Source of the DNA: Haladaptatus halobius
GTDB taxonomy: Archaea; Halobacteriota; Halobacteria; Halobacteriales; Haladaptataceae
Assembly: GCF_020618475.1 (NCBI RefSeq)
Contig: NZ_CP085338.1
Location: 248,001 to 312,000 of the forward strand
Direction of reading: 5' to 3'
Length of the DNA stretch: 64,000 nt
The stretch's first letter is position 1; each line of letters begins with the position of its first letter. A program made the position numbers and the translations under genes. Below, one piece after another: positions 35,312 through 44,820 of this stretch. A model generated the notes under the pieces. It did not search any database and was not told where the DNA came from. It saw only the letters and a program-made list of their open reading frames with translations.

Positions 35312-36484
35312 TCACTCCGTGGCGAGGGCCCGCTCTATCCAATCCATCTGTGTCATCGTCGCAAGAGAATGATTATACACTTGCACACGTCCGTCGGTCT
35401 GCTCGCGGATTGCATCCACTTGGCCGTGAAGGTCACGCTCGCATTCGACCAGCGACGGGTTGAGGGTGACTCCACCGTCAACCGGTATATCAATGATTCG
35501 CTGGAGTCGCCGAACTCGTTCGGCCGCGACGGAGGGGTTTGCCACATAGCAGAGTGCAGTTATTCGGTTCAGATAGGATTCCAGCTCATTGAGTCGAATC
35601 CCAGCGGGCCACCCATCGCCGGGTTCTGAACCGAATCCGTCCATCACGTAGTAGTTCACGTCGGAGCTCCCGGCGCCGTCTGCGATGGCAGCCATCAGAT
35701 CGGTGACAACTGTGGCACGGAAATCGAACAAGTCGGCCATAGTTGGGTGTTCCTGGATTAGGGCGTCGAGCGACGGCGGGTTCGAGTGAGGGTGGTCGAA
35801 GGAATCGCCAATCAGATCTTTCACCAGAGTCTGTGCACGATTGATGTCGACGTGGTAGTCACGAGCGCGATCTCGGCAGGCGTCACAGAAACACTGGGAG
35901 AATAACCATTCTTCTGTCGAACTCGTGAGAATCTGGCGTTTATCATGGCCGAAGGCCATATCATGGCCGTGGAAGACAGACTGGAACCCAACTGACTCCA
36001 GTTGTACCTCAACGACACCCCGGGCTGTCGCTGCCTCCGTCACGGCCCGGAAGTACTGCTGCACCTCGGGATTACTTGGGCAGAAGGCGTGATTATGGGG
36101 AGTTCCGAAGACGTCCTCCTGCCGATAGTCGGGATTCTGCTCCCCGAGACGGGAGTTGTGTAGGCAGACTGTCCACGCGGCCACGTCCACACCGTGGTCG
36201 TTGGCCGCGGCGACAATATCGGCCAGTGGGTCCTCCAAGTCGCCAATCTCGTTTGGGATAGGATCGATTGGGATCCCTGAGAAACGCTCAGATTCGGGAT
36301 CGAAGTAGCAGCCGCCGGAGAATGTCTCAAAGATGGTATCTGGGTGGCGCGGCTGCAAGGAACGGACGGAATGATAGTGTGTCGCACAGGCTGCAGTGTC
36401 GATTTCGCGGGCCGCGAGATCGTAGAAGGCGTCGTTCAGCCCGTCACGGTTCAGCGTCCATGGGTATGTCCAGAGACCCGACAT
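35312..36484 (-). CDS. TIM-barrel protein, possible glycosidase-like, with CxCxxC motif
   Basis: A 390-residue cytoplasmic protein (no signal peptide). Segments such as DVAAWTVCLHNSRLG, VVEVQLESVGFQSVFHG, VNYYVMDGF and IDIPVDGGVTLNPSL follow the strand-helix rhythm of a TIM barrel seen in glycoside-hydrolase-like hypothetical proteins. A cysteine cluster CFCDACRDR near residue 195 could bind metal. Glu in QLESVG and Asp in VMDGF are possible catalytic acids. No exact family assigned. Same strand as the enolase-superfamily gene upstream with about 260 bases between. Confidence 0.65.
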   Translation of the reverse strand: MSGLWTYPWTLNRDGLNDAFYDLAAREIDTAACATHYHSVRSLQPRHPDTIFETFSGGCYFDPESERFSGIPIDPIPNEIGDLEDPLADIVAAANDHGVDVAAWTVCLHNSRLGEQNPDYRQEDVFGTPHNHAFCPSNPEVQQYFRAVTEAATARGVVEVQLESVGFQSVFHGHDMAFGHDKRQILTSSTEEWLFSQCFCDACRDRARDYHVDINRAQTLVKDLIGDSFDHPHSNPPSLDALIQEHPTMADLFDFRATVVTDLMAAIADGAGSSDVNYYVMDGFGSEPGDGWPAGIRLNELESYLNRITALCYVANPSVAAERVRRLQRIIDIPVDGGVTLNPSLVECERDLHGQVDAIREQTDGRVQVYNHSLATMTQMDWIERALATE

Positions 36485-36743
36485 ACCGCTAAACTCGAGG
36501 GAGACCCGAATAATGTTTTCTCTTGAAGAGATTAGAATAGTTTATATTTTTGTCATTTTCGCACTCATGGAATGATTTGCCAGTGGTTGATCCTGTCCTC
36601 CTGGAATACTACTACGATTGAACGGCTCGACGTCACTCTTGAGGTCACACCCCGAAGTACTCAGCCTGTCGAGTTCCAGTTGATGTTGGGTCGAGAAGTC
36701 ATCATAGTTAGATATTTATTGTATTTTATTGTCATACTACTGT

Positions 36744-37853
36744 TCAGCGCCATTCAAGACCGCGAGGATTCGACGGAGGTGAGAGCGGGCTTGTTGGGAG
36801 GCCAGGCGTTGGTTCTGGATGATTGTATGTTCGTGGTGCGATATCATTCGGTGTGGAGGGGTAGAACAGCGATGCAAGCGCATGGATATGTTGACGCCCA
36901 ACGCCGAGCTCAGTCTGTCCTCCCCCATACATTTTGATCTCGTGATCGAGACAATATTCAATCGTATCAAAAAGACGTTTGAGCGTCCCAAAGCGCGAAG
37001 GCTTGATATTAAGCCAGTCGGGTTCAAACGGTAGCTCTTTAATGCTATGGATGTCCGTTATCGGCGCATCCCAGGTGATTCGATGGGATTGACCATCGAA
37101 TAATGACTGTGTCTCATTGGTCAACACTGGATCTTCAATGAGTGCATTTGGAAACTGGTTGATGAGCTGACGATAGAGTGATGGATCTGCCGGTTGGTCG
37201 ACCATTGTGCCTTGATACTGGCCTTTAAGGTCCAGAATTTGGATTGCATTGGTCGCTGCAAGATCTTCAATTAAATCATCTGACCAATCAGAAGTTGCGT
37301 CGAGTTTGAATTCTAAATCAGGATTCAGTTCGAGCCAGGTCGCAATCCGGTCGAACGTTGGTGGATCACCTAACCGGTTGCTCACGACAAATCGAACCGG
37401 GTTATAATCACGGTTGATGATAGTCGCGAGATTCAGTTCAGCCTGTTTGAGCGCAAGATCGAGGGCGGCGCTCTCGAATGCCCACCGACGATAGAATCGA
37501 GAGGCTTCTCGCTCGGGTGGTCGGTCAGGAAAGAGATCTAATTCATTGAGCGTAGCCGAAAACGATTCTATTGTATATTCCCCTGTCAGAGGAAGCAGGG
37601 TCGTTGACTCGATAAGTGCATGATGATCCACTTTATCATATATCACGTCTTCTCCCCATCCTCTTGACCCGTTTCCGGAAAGGGAAATTTGGGTACATGG
37701 ACGAGTGAAACCAGGAGAGGATGGCTTTTCGTCCTGAACATCAAGTATGATACTTGTACGGGCAAAATCGCCGGAGCTATTTTGTTCCTTATAATGGAGA
37801 TCGTAGCTCTCGATGGTGAACTCTAAATCCTTGATCTGGTCATATAACTCCAT
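36744..37853 (-). CDS. Enolase-superfamily protein (MLE/OSBS-like)
   Basis: A 369-residue protein. The barrel shows the metal-ligand pattern of enolase superfamily members in divergent form: FKLDATSDW (first Asp region), ALIEDPV (Glu), ITWDAPI (third acidic ligand) and NIKPSRFGTL (late Lys, the base of the muconate-lactonizing/OSBS branch). The end GGGQTELGVGRQHIHALASLFYP is typical. The KxK on strand 2 is not obvious, so the chemistry may differ from the protein at 18319. Composition is less acidic than its neighbours. A sugar-acid or cyclic-acid lyase role is likely but unproven. Confidence 0.72.
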   Translation of the reverse strand: MELYDQIKDLEFTIESYDLHYKEQNSSGDFARTSIILDVQDEKPSSPGFTRPCTQISLSGNGSRGWGEDVIYDKVDHHALIESTTLLPLTGEYTIESFSATLNELDLFPDRPPEREASRFYRRWAFESAALDLALKQAELNLATIINRDYNPVRFVVSNRLGDPPTFDRIATWLELNPDLEFKLDATSDWSDDLIEDLAATNAIQILDLKGQYQGTMVDQPADPSLYRQLINQFPNALIEDPVLTNETQSLFDGQSHRITWDAPITDIHSIKELPFEPDWLNIKPSRFGTLKRLFDTIEYCLDHEIKMYGGGQTELGVGRQHIHALASLFYPSTPNDIAPRTYNHPEPTPGLPTSPLSPPSNPRGLEWR

Positions 37854-38168
37854 AGAACGGAATTCAATTCCAGAGTATGAATACCATTGGGCCGACCTAT
37901 AACGGCTATAAATGACAAAAATGTTTGCTATATTGTATTCTTCCTAGTGTTTGTTGCCTAGAACAGTCACATCTAGCATGTTTTAGACTGCCCTAATTAA
38001 GTAAATGTTCCGTGCATCCGCTCTATGCTCACGTTTGATGGAGCAGTTCGACGAACTTGTGGTCAAATGCATCGTTCACAGCATCGAACCGATGCACTCG
38101 TAATCAACTAGTCCCAGACCAATTCGATATTGATCTGATTGCCTGATGTATACGACATCCAACGCCTG
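37854..38168. other. Intergenic region
   Basis: 315 bases between the sulfatase end and the enolase-superfamily start. The sequence near 37910-37940 is AT-rich and probably holds the promoter of the 37853 gene. I see nothing else. Confidence 0.45.
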
Positions 38169-39665
38169 TCAGGCGTCGAGATCATAGTTCACCTTAATTT
38201 CGGCAGCCTGTTCTTCCCGGCCTTCGTCGCGGAGATACTTCGCATATGGATCAAGCGAACCCTGGATATGCAGTGGTCCTCCTTCGCGGATGTTGTCCCA
38301 CATGGGATCGATGATTCCGTCGGGCGCGTCAGGATTGCCGCCGTTCACACCACGGGCGGCCTCCAGCATCCGCTCGTCGTGCCAGCGCTGTAGAATCGAC
38401 AGTCCCTCGGCGATTACCTCGGGACGTTGCGCTGACAGATCTGTCGTCTGATGGGGATCCGCCGCGATGTCGAACAACATTATATCATCGAAAATGGGCT
38501 TGCCGCCATGGTGGTAGCTTCGGATGAGCAGCCAGTCATCCCAGCGTACGGCACGCTGACAAGCCCAAGCTCCTTGGCTGACGACCAGATATTCGTGACC
38601 CACGCTCTCGCCATCAGTTACCGATGCCGCGAACGACTGACCATCCCAGCCCGCCGCTGGCTCTGCGCCGATGAGCTCACTCACGGTTGGCGCAAGATCG
38701 ATCTGGTAGTGAAGGTCATCGTCGACGCCCAACTTTACCTCAGGGCCGGAGATGATGAGCGGCACTCGGCAGGTCGCCTGGTCAGCACACTGGTGGTCGC
38801 CGTAGACGTTGAACTCACCCAGTGCCTCGCCGTGATCGGCGCTGACGATGATCAGCGTCTCCTCGAATACGCCCTTATTGCGCAATAGATCGCATATCTT
38901 CCCGACATGATCATCCATGAAGCGGATGCCTGTGTCGTAGCCGTCGACCCACTGCTTGAAGTCTTCGCGGTCGGCGATCTCTTCGGGCATCCGTTCTAAG
39001 TCCCAACTTCCGCTCCAATCAGCGCCGACACTTTCAGGGTTGAACGCGCTATGCGGACCGTAGCTGCCATAGTGCTTCTCAATGGTCTCTTGGTCAGGCC
39101 ACTCAGGTGGGGAGTCGTCCGCAAACGGATTACCGTATTCCAAGGGTGTGTTGTACTCCGTGTGTGGGTCCCAGAAATTCACATGAAGGAACCAGTCATC
39201 GGCAGCGGCATTCTCTCGGAGCCAGTCCTCAACGTAAGGGTATATGTCTGCGGCGTGGGCATGGCTATTTAGAGGATCGTGGAATTCGGCCATGCCCTCG
39301 AGTACCTGCCATGTGTCGTGGCGGGAGGGAAATGGACTCACCGATGCGGTGTGAATGTCGTTCTCTACGAGGACTGTCATCCACGAGCGGAACTTTTTGG
39401 GGTAATTAAACCCGCGTTCTCGGCCGTACCGTCGCGGGTCGGCATTTAGACCGCCGTGATTAACGACACCTGTATGGATGCCGAAGCGGCTGAGAAACAA
39501 TGCAGTCCGAGAGGGACCACACGGCACGTCTGAGGCGTAGTAATTCGTAAACCGACGACCGTTCTCAGTGAGCGCATCAATATTCGGGGATGTGTTACGA
39601 TGGTATCCGTAACACCCGAGATGATCTGGACGTAGCGAGTCGACGTCGATATATAGGATTCGCAT
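38169..39665 (-). CDS. Type I sulfatase (formylglycine-dependent)
   Basis: A 498-residue sulfatase of the alkaline-phosphatase superfamily. The N-terminal metal site YIDVDSLRPDHLGCYG and the modification motif C49-G-P-S-R (VPCGPSRTALFLSR) are present; the Cys must be oxidised to formylglycine for activity. Further family marks: DDHVGKICDLLRN, VSADHGEALGEF (metal-binding Asp/His) and GDHQCADQATCRVPLII. No signal peptide, so it would work inside the cell on an imported sulfated sugar. No formylglycine-generating enzyme is in the window. Closest in style to bacterial sulfatases that act on sulfated polysaccharides. Confidence 0.92.
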   Translation of the reverse strand: MRILYIDVDSLRPDHLGCYGYHRNTSPNIDALTENGRRFTNYYASDVPCGPSRTALFLSRFGIHTGVVNHGGLNADPRRYGRERGFNYPKKFRSWMTVLVENDIHTASVSPFPSRHDTWQVLEGMAEFHDPLNSHAHAADIYPYVEDWLRENAAADDWFLHVNFWDPHTEYNTPLEYGNPFADDSPPEWPDQETIEKHYGSYGPHSAFNPESVGADWSGSWDLERMPEEIADREDFKQWVDGYDTGIRFMDDHVGKICDLLRNKGVFEETLIIVSADHGEALGEFNVYGDHQCADQATCRVPLIISGPEVKLGVDDDLHYQIDLAPTVSELIGAEPAAGWDGQSFAASVTDGESVGHEYLVVSQGAWACQRAVRWDDWLLIRSYHHGGKPIFDDIMLFDIAADPHQTTDLSAQRPEVIAEGLSILQRWHDERMLEAARGVNGGNPDAPDGIIDPMWDNIREGGPLHIQGSLDPYAKYLRDEGREEQAAEIKVNYDLDA

Positions 39666-39796
39666 GGCTAAGGGATAGCCTGGGCTATTATAATAGTTGC
39701 CCAGTAGACTTTAGCTTCCACGCGACCGAAAGGGAGCGCGAGGGGAATTAAATTCGCCTGCGGCAGTCGGTTCCATTTTGGGACGACTTCCAAGAT

Positions 39797-39836
39797 GGTG
39801 AAGCCTCGGGTCGCCCGACCCGTGGTACTTTACTTT
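39797..39836 (+). repeat. Solo right end of a TnpB element
   Basis: gaagcctCGGGTCgcccGACCCGtggtac followed by tttac matches the right-end design of element 1 (gaagccccGCGTC..GACGCgggg tagttcac), and its arms match the hairpin at 52-73. No tnpB lies upstream. It interrupts or borders the SWIM-domain relic. Confidence 0.55.
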
Positions 39837-40000
39837 GAACTAGTCATTTCCACAGCATTTTCATCGTTGTCCGAAGAGAATGTGGTGAGAGTACCGTCGT
39901 CGGTCACAGTTTCGACAGCGGTCATATGCTTACAAAATCCGTTCCGATGGACGTGATGCGGACACGTGTAGGGCATTAAACAGTCAGATATTAGCCATGT
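39830..40000 (-). pseudogene. Truncated SWIM zinc-finger protein
   Basis: The minus strand encodes YTCPHHVHRNGFCKHMTAVE, the CxHxnCxH zinc motif of SWIM-domain proteins, then an acidic tail cut short where the transposon end begins. The N-terminal part is not recognisable upstream of about 40000. It is probably a fragment left by the element insertion. Confidence 0.6.
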
Positions 40001-40332
40001 TGTCACAAGCGCCTCGCGGATTTGAACGTAGCGGTGACCATTCCACAATGAGAGGGAAGACCATCCACGACGTAACAGTTCGGCTGATGCGAATCGTGCT
40101 TCCTCGCTGGTTGACTAACCAATGGTCTTCGGCACCGATAGTTGATGGGGAGGAAGGCTGCTTTGATATGACTTCATGCGCTATAACGCACATGGTCGGT
40201 CACAAGTCGGTGGCTACCGGTGACGTTCCACGCGAAAGCATCCTTGTGCACTGAGAAAATTTGTGAACCGAGGAAACTCGCAATCGCAATACACACGTCG
40301 TGGATTCCTGCGTCTTTAAGCACGGGAAGATA

Positions 40333-41460
40333 TCAATCCGACTGGTTTTGATTTGAAATCGTAAGGGCTGAGCTACCATCAATTACCCGAAACCCGCCCG
40401 ACTCCTCTCGAGCCGATACCTCTTGCTGCGGATATGGAATTTTAATGCCCTCACGGTCATACGCAAGGTTAACCGCTCGAACCACAGCTGAAATTGCACG
40501 CCATTTCCGCCGACTACTGGGCTTTTCAATCCAAAACCGCAGTTCAAGGAGCACCGCAGAATCGCCAAATTGCTTCACCACCACATTAGGATTGGGCACA
40601 GCCAGTATTTCATCGATATCCTTCATTACATCCTCCGCAATAGCGATGGCTTTGTCAGGATCGGCTGCATAATCTACCCCCACTTCGACATCAAGTCTGA
40701 GCCGTCCCTTCCGCCCAATATTGATGATCGTATTACTGCTCACAACGTCATTAGGAAGCATAACATACTTTCCAGAAAATGTCTCTATTCGGGTCGTGAA
40801 AATCGTGATATCAGTCACGATTCCCTCTTGTTCTTCAATTTGTACCCAATCCCCGATTTCAAACGGTCGGGAGAACATGAGTTGAAAGCCAGCAAGTAAC
40901 GCACTAAGAGTTTCATTAGCAGCTAACCCAATAGCGGCTGCGAGAAGCCCGGCCCCGATAAATAGCCCTTGTAGATTGACTTTCCAAATACTCATTACTG
41001 CTAGAACACCAACGGCATAGACTGCAATATCAGAAAGTCGCGTGACTACTTTTCCTTGATGACGGGTGATATCCTCTGTCTGTTCCAATAGTCGGTCAAT
41101 GACTCGATTGGCCATTCCAGCGCTAACGTACGCTGCCGCACAGACCCCAAGCGTTAGCATTATCCGAATGACGACTTGTCTGATTTCGTTGAGAGCTTCG
41201 ATAACCGTTACTGCCTGTTGAGTTTGTTCCCAGATAACAACGAAGAGGCTGCCGCCTGTTACTAATAGAATTAGACTGATAACGAGTAATCCTATGTTCA
41301 CAAGCCGATGTGGATACTTCCGTTTAGCGAGTCGTGAGAGTCGCCAAAGCACCCACTCACCAAGAATAATCCCAATTGTAACGATAAGTGAGAGCAGAAA
41401 CCGGCCCTCCGGACCTTGAAAAATCTTGATGAACCATTGAGGCAGAGATGCGAGAATCAT
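40333..41460 (-). CDS. MscS family mechanosensitive channel
   Basis: A 375-residue membrane protein. Four to five hydrophobic segments fill the first 200 residues, the last (GAGLLAAAIGLAANETLSALLAGFQLMFSRPFEIGDWVQI) being the pore-lining helix that joins the beta domain, the hallmark of MscS. The cytoplasmic domain continues with ITIFTTRIETFSGKYVMLPN and NPNVVVKQFGDSAVLLELRFW. ATG at 41460 is preferred over 41487. It releases solutes on osmotic downshock, in keeping with a halophile. Ordinary housekeeping content. Confidence 0.92.
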   Translation of the reverse strand: MILASLPQWFIKIFQGPEGRFLLSLIVTIGIILGEWVLWRLSRLAKRKYPHRLVNIGLLVISLILLVTGGSLFVVIWEQTQQAVTVIEALNEIRQVVIRIMLTLGVCAAAYVSAGMANRVIDRLLEQTEDITRHQGKVVTRLSDIAVYAVGVLAVMSIWKVNLQGLFIGAGLLAAAIGLAANETLSALLAGFQLMFSRPFEIGDWVQIEEQEGIVTDITIFTTRIETFSGKYVMLPNDVVSSNTIINIGRKGRLRLDVEVGVDYAADPDKAIAIAEDVMKDIDEILAVPNPNVVVKQFGDSAVLLELRFWIEKPSSRRKWRAISAVVRAVNLAYDREGIKIPYPQQEVSAREESGGFRVIDGSSALTISNQNQSD

Positions 41461-41846
41461 AAATCTCCCTCTTGCATCAGGAAACAAACGTGGTTTCCAT
41501 CATAATAACTACCGTTCAATGGTGGTAGTTTTTCCTTAGTGCGTGCCATACAGTAATTTTTGAAAGGACTATCTCTACAAGAGTGTATCGATAGTATATT
41601 CTATGCTAACTTCTCTTTTCCCAATACAATGTTGTGATTATTGATTTAGTGGACTCTGCTTGACCAAGCGCGAACGTACAGTGGCCGACGCAGCAGCTGT
41701 ACATTTCCATTACTTCCCATCAAAGGTCATGAATACCATCAGCAATTATCTAAAAAAGGCCAATGGAATCATATTCTTTGAGGTTCATCGCTCCTCTATT
41801 AGCAGTAAATCATCTCTACCTACGGCTGATTCAACTAGATTCTGAA
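41461..41846. other. Intergenic region between divergent genes
   Basis: 386 bases separating the MscS gene and the WHy-like gene, which are divergently transcribed. It should contain both promoters (AT-rich boxes near 41530-41550 and 41590-41640). No gene recognised. Confidence 0.4.
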
Positions 41847-42902
41847 ATGATAAAGAATAAAAATTTCATCATTGGCTTCATTGTGGTGGTACTCATCATT
41901 GCCGGAAGTAGCTTTTTGGCGATTAGTAGCGGCCAAGTTCCAAAACCCTCTGCTGGTGTTCAGGATTTCGGTGATTGGGGAAGCGTCACTGACCAGCAAA
42001 CTGAGATCATTACGACGTTTTGGACTAATAATCCCTATCCTATCGATCTCACGACTGGAAAAACACTTCACCTTCGCTACTCACTCACCCTCAATGGAGT
42101 CACCGTTGCTGAAGGGGCTCGGGAGAGAATCGATCTTCCCCAGGGAAATACGACGCAAACCCAATCAACGTATCTTCAAAATGACCAGATGAAGCTCTGG
42201 TGGGTGAATTTTCTCAGAGCAAATGAAACAGTCCACGCGACTGGGCGCGGCCATATTCGAATTACCACACCAGTTAAGGATTGGAAGCACCATACATCGA
42301 TGACTCACACTCAATTTGAAAATCAGACACCGATTTCTGACTCTCTCACACAGGCCACCCAGCGAACTGAAGGAAGATATGTACGCACTCAACATCTTAA
42401 CATCGGTCCTATTCGCCAGAATGTCACGATCGGAGCAGAGGTGCAGAAGGCACAAGCAACGTGGGGGCGAGTAAATCAAAACCAGACGACTTTGTTAGTT
42501 CGGTTTCGGGTTCACAATCCAAGTCAGACGATCCCGATCATTGTAGATCCAACTGGGCTGAGGATGTATACTGACGTGAACGGAATCAGGATGTTTCGTT
42601 CAGGGAGTGGTGTCCTTTCAACGAACACTACTAAACAAACACTTCTTCTTCCAGGTCAAACTCGTGAAGTTGTTATTCCCGTCACGATGGACAACGACAA
42701 GGTTGATGATTGGTTTCGGGCACACGTCCAAAACGGCGAACGATCTACTATTGCCGTGCATATGCAACTCGTTGTTGACCCACTTGGAGTCGGGAAGCCA
42801 ATTCGTATCCCTGATGGAGACGGTGTTACCTATCGATGCCACATGCAGACCGCAATTTTCGAAGATAATCAGACTGCAGCAACAACGTGTGGAGAGCGTT
42901 GA
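41847..42902 (+). CDS. Membrane-anchored LEA14/WHy-like protein
   Basis: A 351-residue protein with a single N-terminal membrane anchor (about residues 8-27) and an extracellular part built of two beta-rich repeats of the LEA type 2/WHy style (RYSLTLNGVTVAEGARERIDLP in the first, VRFRVHNPSQTIPIIVDPTGLRMYTD and LLLPGQTREVVIPVTMDN in the second). Many N-x-T/S sites suggest glycosylation outside the cell. WHy domains are linked to desiccation and osmotic stress. Start at ATG 41847 sets the membrane anchor at the N-terminus. Confidence in the fold is moderate. Confidence 0.72.
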   Translation: MIKNKNFIIGFIVVVLIIAGSSFLAISSGQVPKPSAGVQDFGDWGSVTDQQTEIITTFWTNNPYPIDLTTGKTLHLRYSLTLNGVTVAEGARERIDLPQGNTTQTQSTYLQNDQMKLWWVNFLRANETVHATGRGHIRITTPVKDWKHHTSMTHTQFENQTPISDSLTQATQRTEGRYVRTQHLNIGPIRQNVTIGAEVQKAQATWGRVNQNQTTLLVRFRVHNPSQTIPIIVDPTGLRMYTDVNGIRMFRSGSGVLSTNTTKQTLLLPGQTREVVIPVTMDNDKVDDWFRAHVQNGERSTIAVHMQLVVDPLGVGKPIRIPDGDGVTYRCHMQTAIFEDNQTAATTCGER

Positions 42903-43400
42903 TCTTCATTACCGTTAATCCCCCACCTCTAGTGGGATCGAAGCCATCTTGGTCTTTTGAACGCTCTCCATGGTCAGTACCACAAGTGATTCCTCTTAGC
43001 CCTCAATGTTGGGGCTATCTATTTCGACGACGTGCTGTGCAGACACAACCGAGTCCGTACTCACTAACGAGCGTGGCACGCTCTGAAACGTGGAGTGATA
43101 GAGGTAGGTGTTGGTACCGTAAGCTCCACGTCCATCGGGCATGCTAATCCACAACCTTCACGTGTGCCCGACACAAAGTAGCATGGCAAGAAATAACAAA
43201 GAAGTTGTGAAAGAGGCAAATACTTCAAAATAAAGCGATGTCACTATTGATAAATAGTGACGATGAGGTCGGAAAGCTCATAAAGAAGCAATAGGCGTCA
43301 ACAAGACAACGGCGAGTGGCAATGCTTCCAGGACTGAAGAGCAGATAAAAGAACAATGTGTGCCCAGTAGATGGATCGTCTTGATACCTTGTAATACTAC
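42903..43400. other. Intergenic region holding a two-hairpin repeat
   Basis: About 500 bases between convergent genes. The only recognisable item is the repeat at 43080-43186 (listed separately). No gene seen. Confidence 0.45.
43080..43186 (+). repeat. Two-hairpin dispersed repeat, copy R1
   Basis: Two consecutive hairpins: acgtggag at about 43089 pairs with ctccacgt at about 43121, then tcgggca pairs with tgcccga about 20 bases later, ending in agtagcatgg. A copy with the same layout and ending (gttagcatgg) is at 60697-60802, and a more diverged one at 61332-61438. Confidence 0.55.
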
Positions 43401-44177
43401 TCACTTTCTCTGTCTTGAAACCAATTGACTCAATCGCGACATCGTCTTCATAACCCAGCTCTTGCGTAGATTCTCATCCACCTCATCACTCCATAACTTT
43501 GACTCTTGGAACCCCGGCAACATTGATTTTCCACCGAAATTTGGCCGGACAAGTAATATCATTGAAGTAACACCGAGGGTGAAACCTAACATTTCTGCCA
43601 TGAACGCCCAGACCACTAGTGACTTACTCACTTGCCATGTATCCAGTTGGATGAGTGTCGCGAACAAGCCTGATATCATTAATACCACACCAATCCCTTT
43701 CAACGCGAAATCGAGATTTGATCCATGGGAGGAGATGTATAGTGTATAGATTAGGATGGCACCAGCAAAGAATTCGAAGCCGAACATCGTAAGGAAGATT
43801 TCGGTGGTTTCCATTACCGGTACAGCCGACGAGATCATTCTTTGAAGAATATCCCATGTTCCACCTAAGACTAAGAGCACTACCTGTAACTCAGCTGCGA
43901 GCACTGCGTCGATAAACCGAAAGAGGAGCTCGATAAACCATGACTCTACCTTGATGAGAAGTGCTGATAGCTCATGGAAGAATGGATGCTCAGTAAATTC
44001 GGCGAGGAATGAGAGCAAGAAAACTGGGACGATTAGGATGACCGCGATACCTGTTGCAATGTTAAGTACTTTCGTGCTGTTCCGTTTTAACAGTTGGTAC
44101 ACGACCCAGACTGTAACCAGCAACGGGGGAATCGTCACCGGGTGGTCAGCAACGATCTTAATGGTTGAATTTAACAT
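43401..44177 (-). CDS. Multi-pass membrane protein, unknown function
   Basis: A 258-residue protein with about six hydrophobic helices (roughly 12-30, 40-60, 90-108, 125-148, 160-178, 188-208) and a basic cytoplasmic tail of 45 residues (KSWVMKTMSRLSQLVSRQRK). No family recognised. It is convergent with the WHy-like gene. Confidence 0.65.
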   Translation of the reverse strand: MLNSTIKIVADHPVTIPPLLVTVWVVYQLLKRNSTKVLNIATGIAVILIVPVFLLSFLAEFTEHPFFHELSALLIKVESWFIELLFRFIDAVLAAELQVVLLVLGGTWDILQRMISSAVPVMETTEIFLTMFGFEFFAGAILIYTLYISSHGSNLDFALKGIGVVLMISGLFATLIQLDTWQVSKSLVVWAFMAEMLGFTLGVTSMILLVRPNFGGKSMLPGFQESKLWSDEVDENLRKSWVMKTMSRLSQLVSRQRK

Positions 44178-44400
44178 ATTTCTTCGGTATTCGGGTGCTA
44201 GCGTTTGCGATTGAGAGGAGATAGCACTTTTTTCAGTGTTTGGATATGAATATCTGGTTTCAGTCGAAAGACGCTGTGAGTATTTTTATGTGTAGTTCTT
44301 TACAGCTGCAGTCTAAAGAGAATAGTTTCTGAAAGCTACGGGAACCTACAGAACAGTACTTCAGTCGCATCATCCACTGTAGTGGAGTCCTTTAACCGTG

Positions 44401-44625
44401 TCAAATATACGAATGAGTCCAAAGAAAGATATCGACAATGTTTACAATGATAGCAATGACTAAAATGTAAACAATGGACGAAATGGCGGCATTTTCAAGC
44501 CCATTGCTTGTTAGGCGGGTGCCCATAACTGGGATTGCTATGATCACCAACAATAATGTCTCGCTTGCATGGATTGTGAGCGTATTTTGAGTGTGATCGC
44601 CCAACGACTGATAGCTACTACCCAA
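44401..44625 (-). CDS. Small two-helix membrane protein
   Basis: A 74-residue ORF with hydrophobic segments at about 22-38 and 48-68 (SIVYILVIAIIVNIVDIFLW). No homology recognised. It stands alone between a membrane protein gene and a miniature transposon; plausible but not certain as a gene. Confidence 0.45.
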   Translation of the reverse strand: MGSSYQSLGDHTQNTLTIHASETLLLVIIAIPVMGTRLTSNGLENAAISSIVYILVIAIIVNIVDIFLWTHSYI

Positions 44626-44820
44626 GACGATAGAGGGTGAAGTAAAAGACCAGCTCTATCTTGCATTCCCAAGCAAGTACAGCACTCATTTAATCAATAA
44701 GAAGGTCTTGAGCAGTCCGCTACTGAAGATATCATCGAACGGCTTTGTCTGAAAGAGCTTCGTTATGAAGTCGACCGTAAGCACCAGATCACGGACTTTT
44801 AACCATGAATTCGTCCGTAT

